Shown here piece after piece: positions 33,398 through 41,793 of a stretch of DNA of 41,917 nt. Both the position numbers and the translations under genes were made by a program. Within the stretch, counting starts at the first letter, position 1; each line of letters starts with the position of its first letter. The notes under the pieces are model-generated. The model was given only the letters and a program-made list of their open reading frames with translations, searched no databases and was not told the DNA's origin. The stretch comes from JADLHS01 sp036274115 (GTDB taxonomy: Bacteria > Verrucomicrobiota > Verrucomicrobiia > Limisphaerales > JADLHS01): contig DASUGI010000297.1 of NCBI GenBank assembly GCA_036274115.1, positions 1-41,917 on the forward strand. Reading direction: 5' to 3'.

Positions 33398-34195
33398 TTA
33401 GTCCCCGCTCCATTTGTAGTTGTAGCCGGACGGCGGATCGTATTGCCATGCTTCCAGATGGCCGGCGGAAGCATTCGTGTCCCAGTAGATTTTGAGGTAT
33501 TGCACGTGGCCGTCGGCGAAACTGAGCAGGTTGCGGGCGTTGTTGTAATGGGACCTTCCACCGGGTTGATGCCATGAATAAGGCAGCAGCGCGGGGAATT
33601 CCAACACGAGAACGGTTTTCAGCGGCTCCTGAATCGAATTCAGTTTGCGTCCGGCAATTCCCGGCCACGGATGCACGGGCGGGTCGCCGGGCGGAATGTT
33701 GCCCGCGTTGAAAGCGTAGCTCGAATAGTTATGGCGCGCTTCCAAATGCAGACTTTGTCGCCGATACTCCTGGTATTCGTAGTAAAAAGTGTCGGATGGG
33801 CAGGCGAACAGGGTGTCCTGCGGCGCGGGCGGGTTATTCAGGCCGACGTAGCTTCGAATCCGGGTCTGGTAGGTGACCCAGATAGATGGCGTGGCCGGGA
33901 TTGTGGCGCTATCGAGAACATCAGTCGGCAGAGCCCCATTGTGGTCGTCGGCATACAGGCGCACGGCGAGGTTGATTTGTTTGAGGTTGTTGAGGCAAAC
34001 GGTGCGTCGGCCTTGATTGCGGGCGTGACTGACGGCCGGAAGAAACAGTGCTGCGAGAATGGCGATGATGGCGATGACCATCAACAGTTCGAGCAGCGTA
34101 AAGGCGGGTTGTAATTTGCGATTGATGAGGATTGGACAAAGGGGCGGGCGGTTCGTTACGGCGGTTGTGTTGACCGTTCTTATCTTGATCTTCAT
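33398..34195 (-). CDS. Pseudopilin-like protein with prepilin N-terminus
   Basis: 265 residues. A longer-than-usual basic leader (about 31 residues) precedes the prepilin motif and helix FTLLELLMVIAIIAILAALF (Glu at +5), then LPAVSHARNQGRRTVCLNNL. The C-terminal part has the family's late segment LLSFADGHVQYLKIYWD (DGH-V motif), as in the DUF1559-like families. It is the same family type as the protein at 2044, but the bodies differ. A later in-frame start would shorten the leader; none is decisive. It stands alone. The surface role is unknown. Confidence 0.82.
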   Translation of the reverse strand: MKIKIRTVNTTAVTNRPPLCPILINRKLQPAFTLLELLMVIAIIAILAALFLPAVSHARNQGRRTVCLNNLKQINLAVRLYADDHNGALPTDVLDSATIPATPSIWVTYQTRIRSYVGLNNPPAPQDTLFACPSDTFYYEYQEYRRQSLHLEARHNYSSYAFNAGNIPPGDPPVHPWPGIAGRKLNSIQEPLKTVLVLEFPALLPYSWHQPGGRSHYNNARNLLSFADGHVQYLKIYWDTNASAGHLEAWQYDPPSGYNYKWSGD

Positions 34196-34325
34196 CGTGA
34201 TTCGCTCGGAGCATCAAACGGCTGGGGAGTAGAAAGAGTAAGATTAAGATGCTTGGTCGAAGCATGTCATTACCGTGGGTAGGCGCACACCCTACGAGCT
34301 TTTCTTTGACACCTCGCGACTTTCG

Positions 34326-34354
34326 CTGAGGTTGCCTCAGGGCCGTTCGGCCCT
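34326..34354. repeat. Two adjacent perfect hairpins
   Basis: CTGAGG-ttg-CCTCAG (34326-34340) runs directly into AGGGCCG-tt-CGGCCCT (34339-34354, sharing two bases). They lie about 95 bp before the DUF1579 gene and 130 bp after the pseudopilin start, so they are not obviously a terminator. Probably a dispersed repeat or regulatory hairpin pair. Confidence 0.5.
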
Positions 34355-34447
34355 CGTTAAACTGCCACGGGTTCAGTCCGACGAAGGTTGTCCGGATGCT
34401 CGGGCTCGAGGCAAATCCATCAACTGAAAGGAAACTGAATTAGTGCT

Positions 34448-35032
34448 ATGAAAACTGACGTATATGAAAAAGCAGCCGCTACGACGACGAATCGTCCGTC
34501 CGCAAGCAAGCCCGTGGCAGCCCATCCGAAGCAACAGGAGATCATGAAAAAGGTGGCGGCGGCCGGTCGACCCGGACCGGCGCACCAGGCGTTGAACGAT
34601 CTGGTGGGCGATTGGAAGGCGGAAGTGAAGTGTTGGATGCAGCCGGGTTCGCCACCGGAAGTGACGGAAGGCGCGGCGCAAGCCCGCTGGACGTTAAACA
34701 ATCGTTTTCTCGAGGAGGATTTTCACGGGCAGATGATGGGCAAGCCGTTCAGAGGTCGAACCCTGTTGGGCTACGACAACACGAAGCAGACCTTTAACAG
34801 CGTGTGGGTGAGTGATTCGCAGACGTCCATGTTCGTTAGTGAAGGCAAGGGCGACGGCAATTACAAGACGATCACACTGGAAGGTAAAGCCAGTTGCGCC
34901 GCCACGGGCCGCAAGGAAGTACCGATGAAAACGGTGCTGCGGGTCATCGATCCCAACAAACACGTGTTCGAGATGTTCGACGGCACGCAGGGCAACGCGA
35001 AGACCATGGAGATCACATACACGAGACAGTAA
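34448..35032 (+). CDS. DUF1579 family protein
   Basis: 194 residues. After a disordered N-terminus (about 40 residues) comes the DUF1579 beta-barrel-like domain: LNDLVGDWKAEVKCWMQPG, ARWTLNNRFLEEDFHGQMMG, KPFRGRTLLGYDNTKQTF, SVWVSDSQTSMF, and the end KTMEITYTR. The family is common in Verrucomicrobia and Acidobacteria and resembles lipocalin-like small-molecule binders, with no proven function. There is no signal peptide. A GAAAGGAAA purine tract lies about 15 bp before the ATG. Confidence 0.88.
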   Translation: MKTDVYEKAAATTTNRPSASKPVAAHPKQQEIMKKVAAAGRPGPAHQALNDLVGDWKAEVKCWMQPGSPPEVTEGAAQARWTLNNRFLEEDFHGQMMGKPFRGRTLLGYDNTKQTFNSVWVSDSQTSMFVSEGKGDGNYKTITLEGKASCAATGRKEVPMKTVLRVIDPNKHVFEMFDGTQGNAKTMEITYTRQ

Positions 35033-35047
35033 CCAGCTTCGTCGCCC

Positions 35048-35067
35048 GGGTTGAGGGTTGAGGGTTG
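35048..35067. repeat. Short tandem repeat, unit GGGTTGA
   Basis: Nearly three copies of a 7-bp unit just after the DUF1579 stop. It is simple-sequence DNA between convergent genes; no function is evident. Confidence 0.5.
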
Positions 35068-35134
35068 CGTGGCGCTCGCCGGCCCGCCTTGGCTCTCCTC
35101 GAGCGAGGTGCAGAAGGCGCGGACTTGCGTTCTC

Positions 35135-35572
35135 TCAATCTCGTTCGACTCGATTCGGGAGTTCGTCGGTGTCGTCAGGACGGCGTGGGAAGTGAATCGC
35201 AAGGAGTTCGCCGGCGCGATTGATCCCTTCCACGATGCCTTCGGTGAATTGGCCCGCTTGAAATCGCGCGCTCATGCTTTCGGCCAGGTGTTGCCAGAAG
35301 CTCGCGCCGCAACGCTCGTGAATGCCGGTGTCGCCGATGACGGCGAATTTCCGCGGGCACGGCGCGAGATAGATCAGCACACCATTGCGTTCGCGCGTGT
35401 CGGCCATGCCCAGCCGGTTGAATTCCTGGTGCGCCGCCGCCACCGGATCAGCCACCTGCGTCTGTCGGCTGATGAAGACGCGCAGCTCGCCCGAGGTCTT
35501 TTGTTCCGCCGCGCGAATGGCGGCGGCGATTTCGTCCTCGCGCAATTGTTGAACAAATTCAGGTGCGTTCAT
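35135..35572 (-). CDS. TPM-domain protein, soluble form
   Basis: 145 residues, TPM (TLP18.3/Psb32/MOLO-1) domain without a signal peptide: EFVQQLREDEIAAAIRAAEQ, KTSGELRVFISRQ, RNGVLIYLAPCPRKFAVIGD, FWQHLAESMSARFQAG and FTEGIVEGINRAGELLAIHF. Its start overlaps the stop of the previous gene (TAATG, 35570-35574), so translation is coupled. It is the third gene of a lemA-TPM-TPM operon. The TPM fold has been linked to membrane quality control and photosystem repair in other organisms; the role here is unknown. Confidence 0.88.
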   Translation of the reverse strand: MNAPEFVQQLREDEIAAAIRAAEQKTSGELRVFISRQTQVADPVAAAHQEFNRLGMADTRERNGVLIYLAPCPRKFAVIGDTGIHERCGASFWQHLAESMSARFQAGQFTEGIVEGINRAGELLAIHFPRRPDDTDELPNRVERD

Positions 35573-36354
35573 TACCAGCTACCTCCTGCTCCACCGCCAC
35601 CAAAGCTGCCCCCGCCGCCAGAGAATCCACCTCCGGACCACCCACCGCCACCGCTGGACCAACCTCCGCCCCCTCCGCCAATGATCCAACCGCCCCCGCC
35701 CCACCGGGAACGACGGCTGCCGCGAGAGAGTAACAGCACGATGATGATAAAGAGTACGATGAGCGGAACGCCGAAAAGCGGCGAACCGTTCCCGCCTCGG
35801 CCTTGGGCGACCGTGCGCCCGGTACCTTTGTATTCACCACGCGTGGCTTCAATGAGCGACTGAACTCCGGCTGTAAGCCCGGCGGTGTAGTTGCCTGCTT
35901 TGAAGTGCGGCTTGATTTCATCCTCGATGATTCGTTTGCACAACGCATCCGGGAGTTTGCCCTCCAAACCGTAACCCACCTGGATATACATTTTGCGGTC
36001 TTGAATGAAGACGAATAGAACCACGCCATTGTTGACGTCCTTTTGTCCCGCCTTCCAAGCCCGGGCCACGCGCACGGTGTAATCTTCAATCGACGAATCC
36101 GATTGCATCCTGGGAAACACGGCCACAACGATCTGGCTGGAACTTTCCTTTTCAAAATTCTCCAGCGCCTGGTTGAGATGATTCGCCGTGCCTGCCTCAA
36201 CTACGTTGGCGTAGTCGTTGAAATACTTTGTCGGCGCCGGGGGGATGACCTCCGCCGCGAACAGCGGAAGCGTGAAGAAAATGGTGACGAGCGTAATCCT
36301 GGCAGCGCGAAAAACCCTGCTGCGGAGGCGGGCGGCTGGCAAAATGGTATTCAA
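35572..36354 (-). CDS. TPM-domain membrane protein with Gly-rich tail
   Basis: 260 residues from a TTG start. An N-terminal signal (about residues 15-35, ending LPLFAAEV) is followed by the TPM domain (KYFNDYANVVEAGTANHLNQ, NGVVLFVFIQDRKMYIQVGY, LEGKLPDALCKRIIEDEIKP). A membrane helix (VPLIVLFIIIVLLLS) and a low-complexity Gly/Ser/Trp tail come last, typical of YgcG-like proteins. No ATG fits. The TTG is supported by AGAGG six bases upstream on the minus strand (36361-36365) and by the lemA stop 34 bp earlier. Its own stop overlaps the next start. An operon with lemA is a recurring arrangement. Confidence 0.82.
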   Translation of the reverse strand: MNTILPAARLRSRVFRAARITLVTIFFTLPLFAAEVIPPAPTKYFNDYANVVEAGTANHLNQALENFEKESSSQIVVAVFPRMQSDSSIEDYTVRVARAWKAGQKDVNNGVVLFVFIQDRKMYIQVGYGLEGKLPDALCKRIIEDEIKPHFKAGNYTAGLTAGVQSLIEATRGEYKGTGRTVAQGRGGNGSPLFGVPLIVLFIIIVLLLSRGSRRSRWGGGGWIIGGGGGGWSSGGGGWSGGGFSGGGGSFGGGGAGGSW

Positions 36355-36388
36355 GATGAACCTCTGCGAACGAAAGGCAACCTTACGG

Positions 36389-37009
36389 TTAGTTCGTCGT
36401 CGGCTTGCCGAAATTGAATTCGACCCTGGGCGGTGTCTCCGCTCCGGGAGTGGCGCTGAAATACGGCTTCGGGCTGAAGCCGAACATGCTGGCATACAAG
36501 ACCGCCGGAAACGATTTGATCGCGGTATTGTAGGACTGCACCGCGAGATTGAAGTCACGTCGCTCGACACTGATGCGATTTTCCGTGCCTTCGAGTTGGG
36601 CCTGCAAGTCACGGAAGCTGGCGGTGGCTTTCAACTCGGGGTAACGCTCCGCAACCACAAGCAGGCGCGACAACGCTGAGCCAAGCTGCGTTTGCGCGCG
36701 ATCAAACTCGGCCAGCGCCGCGGCATCAGTTGGCGCCGAACTGGCATCGAGCTTTACCTGGCCGACGGAAGCGCGGGCTTCAGTAACTTCCGTGATAGTG
36801 GATTTTTCAAAGTTGGCGGCGCCCGACACGGTTGAGACCAGATTGGGAATCAGGTCCGCCCGGCGTTGATACACATTTTGCACCTGCGCCCACGCGGCAT
36901 CCACGCCTTGCGAGAGCTTGACGAGACGGTTGTAACTGCCGCCCGCGATCAGTAGCAGGAGAATTCCAAGCCCCACTAGAATCGCCAAACCAATAGCCAG
37001 TTTTTTCAT
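36389..37009 (-). CDS. lemA: LemA family protein
   Basis: 206 residues. An N-terminal membrane helix (KKLAIGLAILVGLGILLLL) and the helical LemA bundle: SYNRLVKLSQGVDAAWAQVQ, NVYQRRADLIPNLVSTVSG, LLVVAERYPELKATASFRDL and QLEGTENRISVERRDFN, all conserved across the family. The protein is membrane-anchored with the bundle outside. It is the first gene of lemA-TPM-TPM, an order seen in many bacteria, where the products likely work together at the membrane. The ATG at 37009 is used; an upstream GTG-type extension (8 residues) has no support. Confidence 0.92.
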   Translation of the reverse strand: MKKLAIGLAILVGLGILLLLIAGGSYNRLVKLSQGVDAAWAQVQNVYQRRADLIPNLVSTVSGAANFEKSTITEVTEARASVGQVKLDASSAPTDAAALAEFDRAQTQLGSALSRLLVVAERYPELKATASFRDLQAQLEGTENRISVERRDFNLAVQSYNTAIKSFPAVLYASMFGFSPKPYFSATPGAETPPRVEFNFGKPTTN

Positions 37010-37138
37010 AACGTTGGCGGAATAATAGACCATCGCCTACCAACAACTACTATAAAGGCCTGACCTATTTGTAGAACTTTTGCGACCCCATGTTGCGCGT
37101 GCAGTCCGGTTGTTCTGACCATCAGGGTGGCATCTGCC

Positions 37139-37627
37139 TCATCTCCCCGCCGCCGCGGCTTTCAGCTTGTTGATGTCCAGCTTCACCATCTTGAGCATGG
37201 CTTGCGTCACCCGCTGCGCTTTGGCCGCGTCTTTGCTGCTCATCAATTTGTTCAGTGCCACCGGCACGACTTGCCACGACACACCGAATTTATCCTTCAA
37301 CCAGCCGCATTGCACTTCCTTGCCTCCGTCCGCCGTGAGCTTTTTCCAATAGTAATCGACTTCCTTCTGCGTCTTGCAGTTCACGACAAAGGAAATGGAT
37401 TCGTTGAACTTGAACATCGGTCCGCCGTTGAGCGCGATGAAATCCTGGCCTTCGATTTGAAATTCCACCGTCATGACCGAGCCGGCCGGTTGGCCCGACA
37501 CCTTTTCACCTGACTTATCGTAACGCGCAATCGTGCCGATTTTGGACTTCTTGAAGATCGAGGTGTAGAACTTCGCCGCCGCTTCGGCGTTGTTGTCGAA
37601 CCAAAGGAAGGGAGTGATCTTTTGCAT
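37139..37627 (-). CDS. PhnB-like VOC protein
   Basis: 162 residues, PhnB/3-demethylubiquinone-methyltransferase-like VOC family: MQKITPFLWFDNNAEAAAKF, KKSKIGTIARYDKSGE, GSVMTVEFQIEGQDFIALNG, KKLTADGGKEVQCGWLKDKF, GVSWQVVPVALNKLM. It is not expected to be a methyltransferase despite the family name. It lies 12 bp after the DoxX-like gene, so both are probably cotranscribed. The substrate is unknown. Confidence 0.92.
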   Translation of the reverse strand: MQKITPFLWFDNNAEAAAKFYTSIFKKSKIGTIARYDKSGEKVSGQPAGSVMTVEFQIEGQDFIALNGGPMFKFNESISFVVNCKTQKEVDYYWKKLTADGGKEVQCGWLKDKFGVSWQVVPVALNKLMSSKDAAKAQRVTQAMLKMVKLDINKLKAAAAGR

Positions 37628-37639
37628 GCTTATTCTTGT

Positions 37640-38086
37640 TTAGGGGCCGGGGACGACCCTGGCTCGCAACATGGGCCGGAACGCGCCGCGATAGGCCCAC
37701 ACCAAATAGAGTTGCAACACCAGAACCACGAGACCCGGGACGATGGTTTCCGGCTGCATGGCGACGTGAAACGTGATGATGCCCACAACGATTGGCGCGA
37801 GCAGCGCCAGCGCCAGCGGCACAAAACGATTGATTAAGAGCAACGCGCCGATGATCACCTCCGCGCCCGCTACGACCTTCATGTAGCCGGCATTGGTGAG
37901 GGCTTGCAGGACGGCGAGGATGTCCTGCGGGGTCTCCGCGGGCGGCTTCATCAGGTTGAAAAGACCCACCACGCCAAAAAACAAGAACATCAAACCCAAT
38001 AGGATCCGCACGATGGCAGTAACGATGGCCATTTTGGATTTGGTTCCGTGCTGCTGCGTATCTGTCGTTGTTGCAGTATCGGTCAT
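37640..38086 (-). CDS. DoxX-like integral membrane protein
   Basis: 148 residues with four membrane helices: AIVRILLGLMFLFFGVVGLF, a second in YMKVVAGAEVIIGALLLI, then ALALLAPIVVGIITFHVAM and PGLVVLVLQLYLVWAYRGAF. Length and helix pattern fit DoxX. Family members are linked to quinone/thiosulfate or redox-stress functions, but many are unassigned. The ATG at 38086 is used; a GTG three codons upstream is possible. It is the first gene of a pair with the VOC gene. Confidence 0.82.
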   Translation of the reverse strand: MTDTATTTDTQQHGTKSKMAIVTAIVRILLGLMFLFFGVVGLFNLMKPPAETPQDILAVLQALTNAGYMKVVAGAEVIIGALLLINRFVPLALALLAPIVVGIITFHVAMQPETIVPGLVVLVLQLYLVWAYRGAFRPMLRARVVPGP

Positions 38087-38480
38087 AGGTTTCACATGGT
38101 TGTGCTACACAATTACGACGAACGGACTGGGTTGCTCAGGACAACTTTCGAGCTTTTCGAGGAATTCCCTCACCCATTTTATCGCAAGTGCGCTTTTCCT
38201 CAACCGGAAGCTTCGGAGCGGTGCGACGGGAACTGGCTCAAGCACCTCCGCTTCTGCTGGAACACAAAACCGAGCGGCACTTCCAGTCATGCGCATTCAG
38301 AGCGCCATTGAAACTGGCGTTCAGGCTTCGTCTCGTTCTCCTCCTCGTCGTCGTCCTCGCTTCTTTCAAGAGTAATTCGAGGACGACGAGGAGGATTTGA
38401 TTCCGCGCGGCAATTCCAATCCCACCCGCGCATTCAGAGCGGCTCGACAAAAGGCAGTTGGCGGCGCATCCTCCGCTTCA
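38087..38480. other. Intergenic region with a palindromic repeat
   Basis: About 390 bp between divergent genes. The only structure I can support is the long inverted repeat at 38339-38395. The frame that extends the downstream gene to 38397 crosses this repeat and is unlikely to be coding. Confidence 0.45.
38339..38395. repeat. Long inverted repeat (CTCCTCGTCGTC type)
   Basis: Left arm at 38339-38359 and right arm at 38378-38395 pair over 18 bases with one 3-base bulge (an extra GTC in the left arm). The loop is 18 bases. It looks like a dispersed repeat; one strand would form a very stable hairpin. Confidence 0.65.
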
Positions 38481-39089
38481 ATGGCTTTCGATTCCGACGC
38501 TCCACTCGATCAGCTCTGGAAAGAGTATAGTCTGGTCTTTCGGGACCAGGACGATTTGACGCTGGCCCGGTGGCTGGCGCAGACCCTGGGCCAGTTGGAA
38601 GGGAAATGCTGGCGGCTCTCCCACCCGCTGATTGGCGCTTACCGCCTGGCCGCCCAGTTGGGTCACGAACGTCAGATCTGGCACAAACGACTCGCCACGC
38701 CCCCGGCCGCCTATGCGGAGTCATCCTGCTGTCGGGCCCCAACGCTCCCGTTGTTGACGCGCGACGTGCGCGAATCCGGCCTGATTTGCCAGCACTGCAG
38801 CGAAACGCTCGTGCCCTTTGAGGACATCCCGTCGGAGATTGCCGCAAGCCTCACGGCCTGGGCGGCGCAATACGAGCCCATTCATGCCGTGGCCCACTGG
38901 GATGATCGACAGCGCAAAGGCGCCGGCAATTACGACCGGGCCTACGAAAACGCGGCGCAACAGGCCGAACGCCTGCTGGCCCAGGCCGGCTGTGAACTGT
39001 CGCCCAGGTTATTGGAACATTACCCGGCCGTGATCTGGGAAGATCAGGACGAATGTCTCGAAGTGCGCCCGGAAGATGTGCGCCCTTGA
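38481..39089 (+). CDS. Hypothetical protein with Cys pairs (possible zinc ribbon)
   Basis: 202 residues from the ATG at 38481 (MAFDSDAPLDQLWKEYSLVF); soluble, acidic, helix-rich. Two Cys groups, ESSCCRAP near residue 82 and ICQHCSE near residue 102, could form one zinc site. The C-terminal half has HAVAHWDDRQRKGAGNYDRA and EHYPAVIWEDQDECLEVRP. I do not recognise the family. The upstream extension to 38397 was rejected because it crosses a repeat. Codon use is normal for the window. Confidence 0.7.
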   Translation: MAFDSDAPLDQLWKEYSLVFRDQDDLTLARWLAQTLGQLEGKCWRLSHPLIGAYRLAAQLGHERQIWHKRLATPPAAYAESSCCRAPTLPLLTRDVRESGLICQHCSETLVPFEDIPSEIAASLTAWAAQYEPIHAVAHWDDRQRKGAGNYDRAYENAAQQAERLLAQAGCELSPRLLEHYPAVIWEDQDECLEVRPEDVRP

Positions 39090-39162
39090 GCACAAATCCG
39101 CCAGGCGACAATGTTAGATTCGAGGTTGAGGGAAGGGCGCGGCCCGCCCATACTCCTGTTTC

Positions 39163-39792
39163 ATGAAACGCCTGTTTAAATGGCTGTTCATTCTGGCACT
39201 GGTCGCGGTGGCCGCTGTCGTCGGCCTCCTGCTTTCCAAGGATGCCATTCTCAAGGCTGCGGTCGAACAACAGATCCGCGCCCAGACGGGCATGGACGCC
39301 AAAATCGGCCGGCTGTCGCTGGGGCTGCTGTCCCCTGTCGTCACCATCGAGAACTTGACGCTGCATAACACCGCTGAGTTTGGCGGCACTCCTTTTCTTG
39401 ACGTTCGTGAACTGCATCTCGAGTTCGACCGGGACGCGCTCGCAAAACGTAAGCTGAAAATTACTCTCCTCCGCCTGAACCTGGAAGAACTCACGGTGGT
39501 CCGGAATCCCAATGGCACTACCAACATTGCTGCCTTGAATACGCCAGAGGCCGCCAAGCCCACCCGGCTGGCCGGTGATGTGGAGTTCAAGGGCGTCGAC
39601 GTTCTCAATCTCTCGCTCGGTAAAATCCAACTGATTGATTTGAAGGAGCCTCGCAACAACCGGATCCGGAATGTGAACTTGCAAAATCAGGTCTTTCACA
39701 ATGTGCGAACGCCCGGCGACTTCTACGGCGTTCTCATCCTGCTGTGGATGCGCAGCGGCGGCAGCGGATTTATCAGTGGCACGCAATACTGA
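39163..39792 (+). CDS. AsmA-like (N-terminal domain) membrane-anchored protein
   Basis: 209 residues. The N-terminal membrane helix (FKWLFILALVAVAAVVGLLL) is followed by the AsmA/DUF748-type beta-repeat start: AAVEQQIRAQTGMDAKIGRL, SLGLLSPVVTIENLTLHN, LDVRELHLEFDRDAL and LRLNLEELTVVRNPNGTTNI. Full-length AsmA proteins are much longer; this is a short member limited to the first domain. The family is linked to lipid transport between the membranes of Gram-negative cells. The start ATG is clear. Confidence 0.85.
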   Translation: MKRLFKWLFILALVAVAAVVGLLLSKDAILKAAVEQQIRAQTGMDAKIGRLSLGLLSPVVTIENLTLHNTAEFGGTPFLDVRELHLEFDRDALAKRKLKITLLRLNLEELTVVRNPNGTTNIAALNTPEAAKPTRLAGDVEFKGVDVLNLSLGKIQLIDLKEPRNNRIRNVNLQNQVFHNVRTPGDFYGVLILLWMRSGGSGFISGTQY

Positions 39793-39829
39793 CCCCGCTT
39801 TCACGGGCAAGCCGCGTTGATTTACTATT

Positions 39830-39930
39830 GCAGCACAAACCGACCGTAGGCTTGAGTCAAATTGCTGTCGAGCATGAGTGGCCTCGGTAACTTGACGTTC
39901 TGAGTGATGCTGAACCTGCGCTGAATTGTT
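39830..39930 (-). pseudogene. Coding remnant, C-terminal fragment 1
   Basis: Read on the minus strand, a short frame ends in NVKLPRPLMLDSNLTQAYGR followed by FVLQ and a stop, directly downstream of the SDR gene. A second piece at about 41630-41700 reads LDSNFARAYGRFVQAE in the same orientation. Differences between them include silent codon changes, suggesting both descend from one coding sequence. No start or body is present. The family is unknown. Confidence 0.5.
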
Positions 39931-39933
39931 GGC

Positions 39934-40713
39934 TCAAGTCGTTGCCCGCAACACGCCGCCATCCACGCGGACGGCTGCGCCATTCGTGGCACTCGCCAAC
40001 GGCGAGCAAAGGTATGCGACCATGTTCGCCACTTCATCCACGGTGGCGAAGCGTTGCAACAGCGACGTTGGCCGAACATTGCGGAAGAACTCTTTCTCAA
40101 ATTCCTCGGCTGACTGCTTTGCTCCCGCCGCGAGTGTGTTGACGAAATCGGTTACGCCTTCAGAAGCCGTTGGGCCGGGCAGCACTGCATTCACGGTCAC
40201 TCCCGTGCGCCGGGTGAGTTGAGCAATGCCGTTCACGAGGGCGAGTTCCGCCGCCTTGGTCATACCGTAGTGGATCATCTCCTCGGGGATCTGAATGCCG
40301 CTTTCCGACGAGATGAAAATCACACGACCCCAATTCCGCTCCAGCATTCCCGGCAGGTAGGCGCGGGTTAGTCGCACGCCAGACATCACGTTCACCTGAT
40401 AGAATCGCTCCCAGTCGGCATCGGGAATTTCCGCGAACGGCTTGGGTTCAAAGATGCCGGCGTTGTTCACGAGAATGTCCACCTTCGGCAACTGCTTCAC
40501 CAATTCCGCGCAACCCGCCGCCGTTGAAACATCCGCTGCGATGCCGCAGGCGCGATTGCCGATCTTTTGCGCCGCCGCTTTGGCTGACTCCGCACTGCGC
40601 CCATTCACAATGACGTTTACGCCTTCGGCCGCCAGCGCACGCGCGATGGCAAAACCAATTCCCTTGGTCGAGCCCGTGACCAGTGCCGTTTTGTTTTCCA
40701 ATTGAAGATTCAT
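39934..40713 (-). CDS. SDR family oxidoreductase
   Basis: 259 residues, classical short-chain dehydrogenase/reductase. The NAD(P) motif is TGSTKGIGFAIARALA (TGxxxGIG, about residues 14-21), with NNAG near residue 84, the catalytic Ser region IFISSESG, and the YxxxK pair in MIHYGMTKAAE (Tyr about 149). The Arg in VNGRSAESAK after the second strand hints at NADP(H). It ends in VDGGVLRATT, as is usual. Cytoplasmic; the substrate is unknown. It is the only metabolic gene between two related coding remnants. Confidence 0.93.
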   Translation of the reverse strand: MNLQLENKTALVTGSTKGIGFAIARALAAEGVNVIVNGRSAESAKAAAQKIGNRACGIAADVSTAAGCAELVKQLPKVDILVNNAGIFEPKPFAEIPDADWERFYQVNVMSGVRLTRAYLPGMLERNWGRVIFISSESGIQIPEEMIHYGMTKAAELALVNGIAQLTRRTGVTVNAVLPGPTASEGVTDFVNTLAAGAKQSAEEFEKEFFRNVRPTSLLQRFATVDEVANMVAYLCSPLASATNGAAVRVDGGVLRATT

Positions 40714-40789
40714 AGTTGGTTCTGTTTGTCGAACGATGGTCGAGCCGGGCGCACTGGTCAGCGGTTGCGCCCCATCCTGAGGTTAGCTC

Positions 40790-41599
40790 TTACATCGCCC
40801 AAAAGTTGAACTTCGCAATCCGATATTCACCGTCTTCCTCCGTAATCCAAAAGCTACCGTGGCAACCATGCCGCTGTGCATCTCGAATCCAAAAACCGGT
40901 GACTTGTGCTCGCCGGTTCTCTTTTGGAGTCGTCTTTGGCCAACCTTCCGCATTCGTGCTCTTCTTTCGCGCCTGATTATCGGCTAATACAAAAGCAAAG
41001 CCATGTATCGCGAACTCTCTTGGCGGACCGCCGTACCTGCGAGTGGCGTCGGCATGCGCCGACTCAAATTTCTTGAGGCTCATCCATGCCCTCAAGTCTA
41101 CACCAAAATTTTGATACGCCGACTCATAGTCTCCCCTTCCAATTGCCTCGCTATGCCTGCGTAGAAGAACGATGCTACGCTCAACAATCGGTCGCATTTC
41201 CGCAGGACTCCCCAGATAGGCCGTGTCCTTGCCCTTCAAAAACTCGCTCCCGGCAAATCCAGAGATATCCATTCGTGGCCATTCTGGTTCTGGCGGATCA
41301 ATGGCATCTCTAAGCATTACAAATACCCGCTGAAGCTCTGCTTTGGTCTGCTGTTCGGTGTTGTGCGGACCTGGCAAAAATCGTCGCCCACGAATCTGGT
41401 CCTCGGCCTGAACCCGCAGCTCACCTGTGAATGCCTCTAGCTCAGACACTAGGGCTGCACTCGGTCGTTCCGATTGAAAACGCTGAATGTAGCCGTCCAG
41501 AGGCTGGATGCGCGTACGCTCACTATGCCCGAAATAAATGAAGAAATTCTTCAACTCAGACAACGCCTGACAAATAGATTGAGGATCTCGTTTCGACAT
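40790..41599 (-). CDS. Hypothetical protein, C-terminal NTF2-like part
   Basis: 269 residues, soluble with no signal peptide. The N-terminal half is helical (ICQALSELKNFFIYFGHSER, ALVSELEAFTGELRVQAEDQ). The C-terminal half (from AIGRGDYESAYQNFGVDLRA) resembles an NTF2-like/DUF4019-type fold, ending GSFWITEEDGEYRIAKFNFW. I do not recognise the full family. The base composition looks less G+C-rich than its neighbours, which fits later acquisition. It starts at the ATG at 41599. Confidence 0.65.
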   Translation of the reverse strand: MSKRDPQSICQALSELKNFFIYFGHSERTRIQPLDGYIQRFQSERPSAALVSELEAFTGELRVQAEDQIRGRRFLPGPHNTEQQTKAELQRVFVMLRDAIDPPEPEWPRMDISGFAGSEFLKGKDTAYLGSPAEMRPIVERSIVLLRRHSEAIGRGDYESAYQNFGVDLRAWMSLKKFESAHADATRRYGGPPREFAIHGFAFVLADNQARKKSTNAEGWPKTTPKENRRAQVTGFWIRDAQRHGCHGSFWITEEDGEYRIAKFNFWAM

Positions 41600-41624
41600 G
41601 TTCGATGTGGGCTAGCAATTACTA

Positions 41625-41700
41625 ATTGCTGAGCGGTAGAGTTTCAGCCTGCACGAAACGACCGTAGGCCCGAGCGAAATTGCTGTCGAGTAAGAAGTTA
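41625..41700 (-). pseudogene. Coding remnant, C-terminal fragment 2
   Basis: Minus-strand frame reading LLDSNFARAYGRFVQAETLP and then a stop, matching fragment 1 at 39830-39930. A stop codon upstream in the frame shows it is not part of a live gene here. The DNA core shared with fragment 1 is AAATTGCTGTCGAG (plus strand). Confidence 0.45.
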
Positions 41701-41793
41701 CTTCGGCAATGCTACGACTTAACCGGAAGGCGGCCAGATGGTGGCACTGCTCACGTGCAGCAGCGCAACGCCTTGCCAGTTGTTACCTGTGTT

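Noticed and set aside
35048..35067. Telomere-like repeat
   Set aside because: Under three copies of a 7-bp unit in an ordinary gap; simple-sequence DNA is enough to explain it.
38397..38480. N-terminal extension of the hypothetical protein at 38481
   Set aside because: It begins at the edge of an inverted repeat, has an unlikely composition, and an internal ATG gives a natural start.
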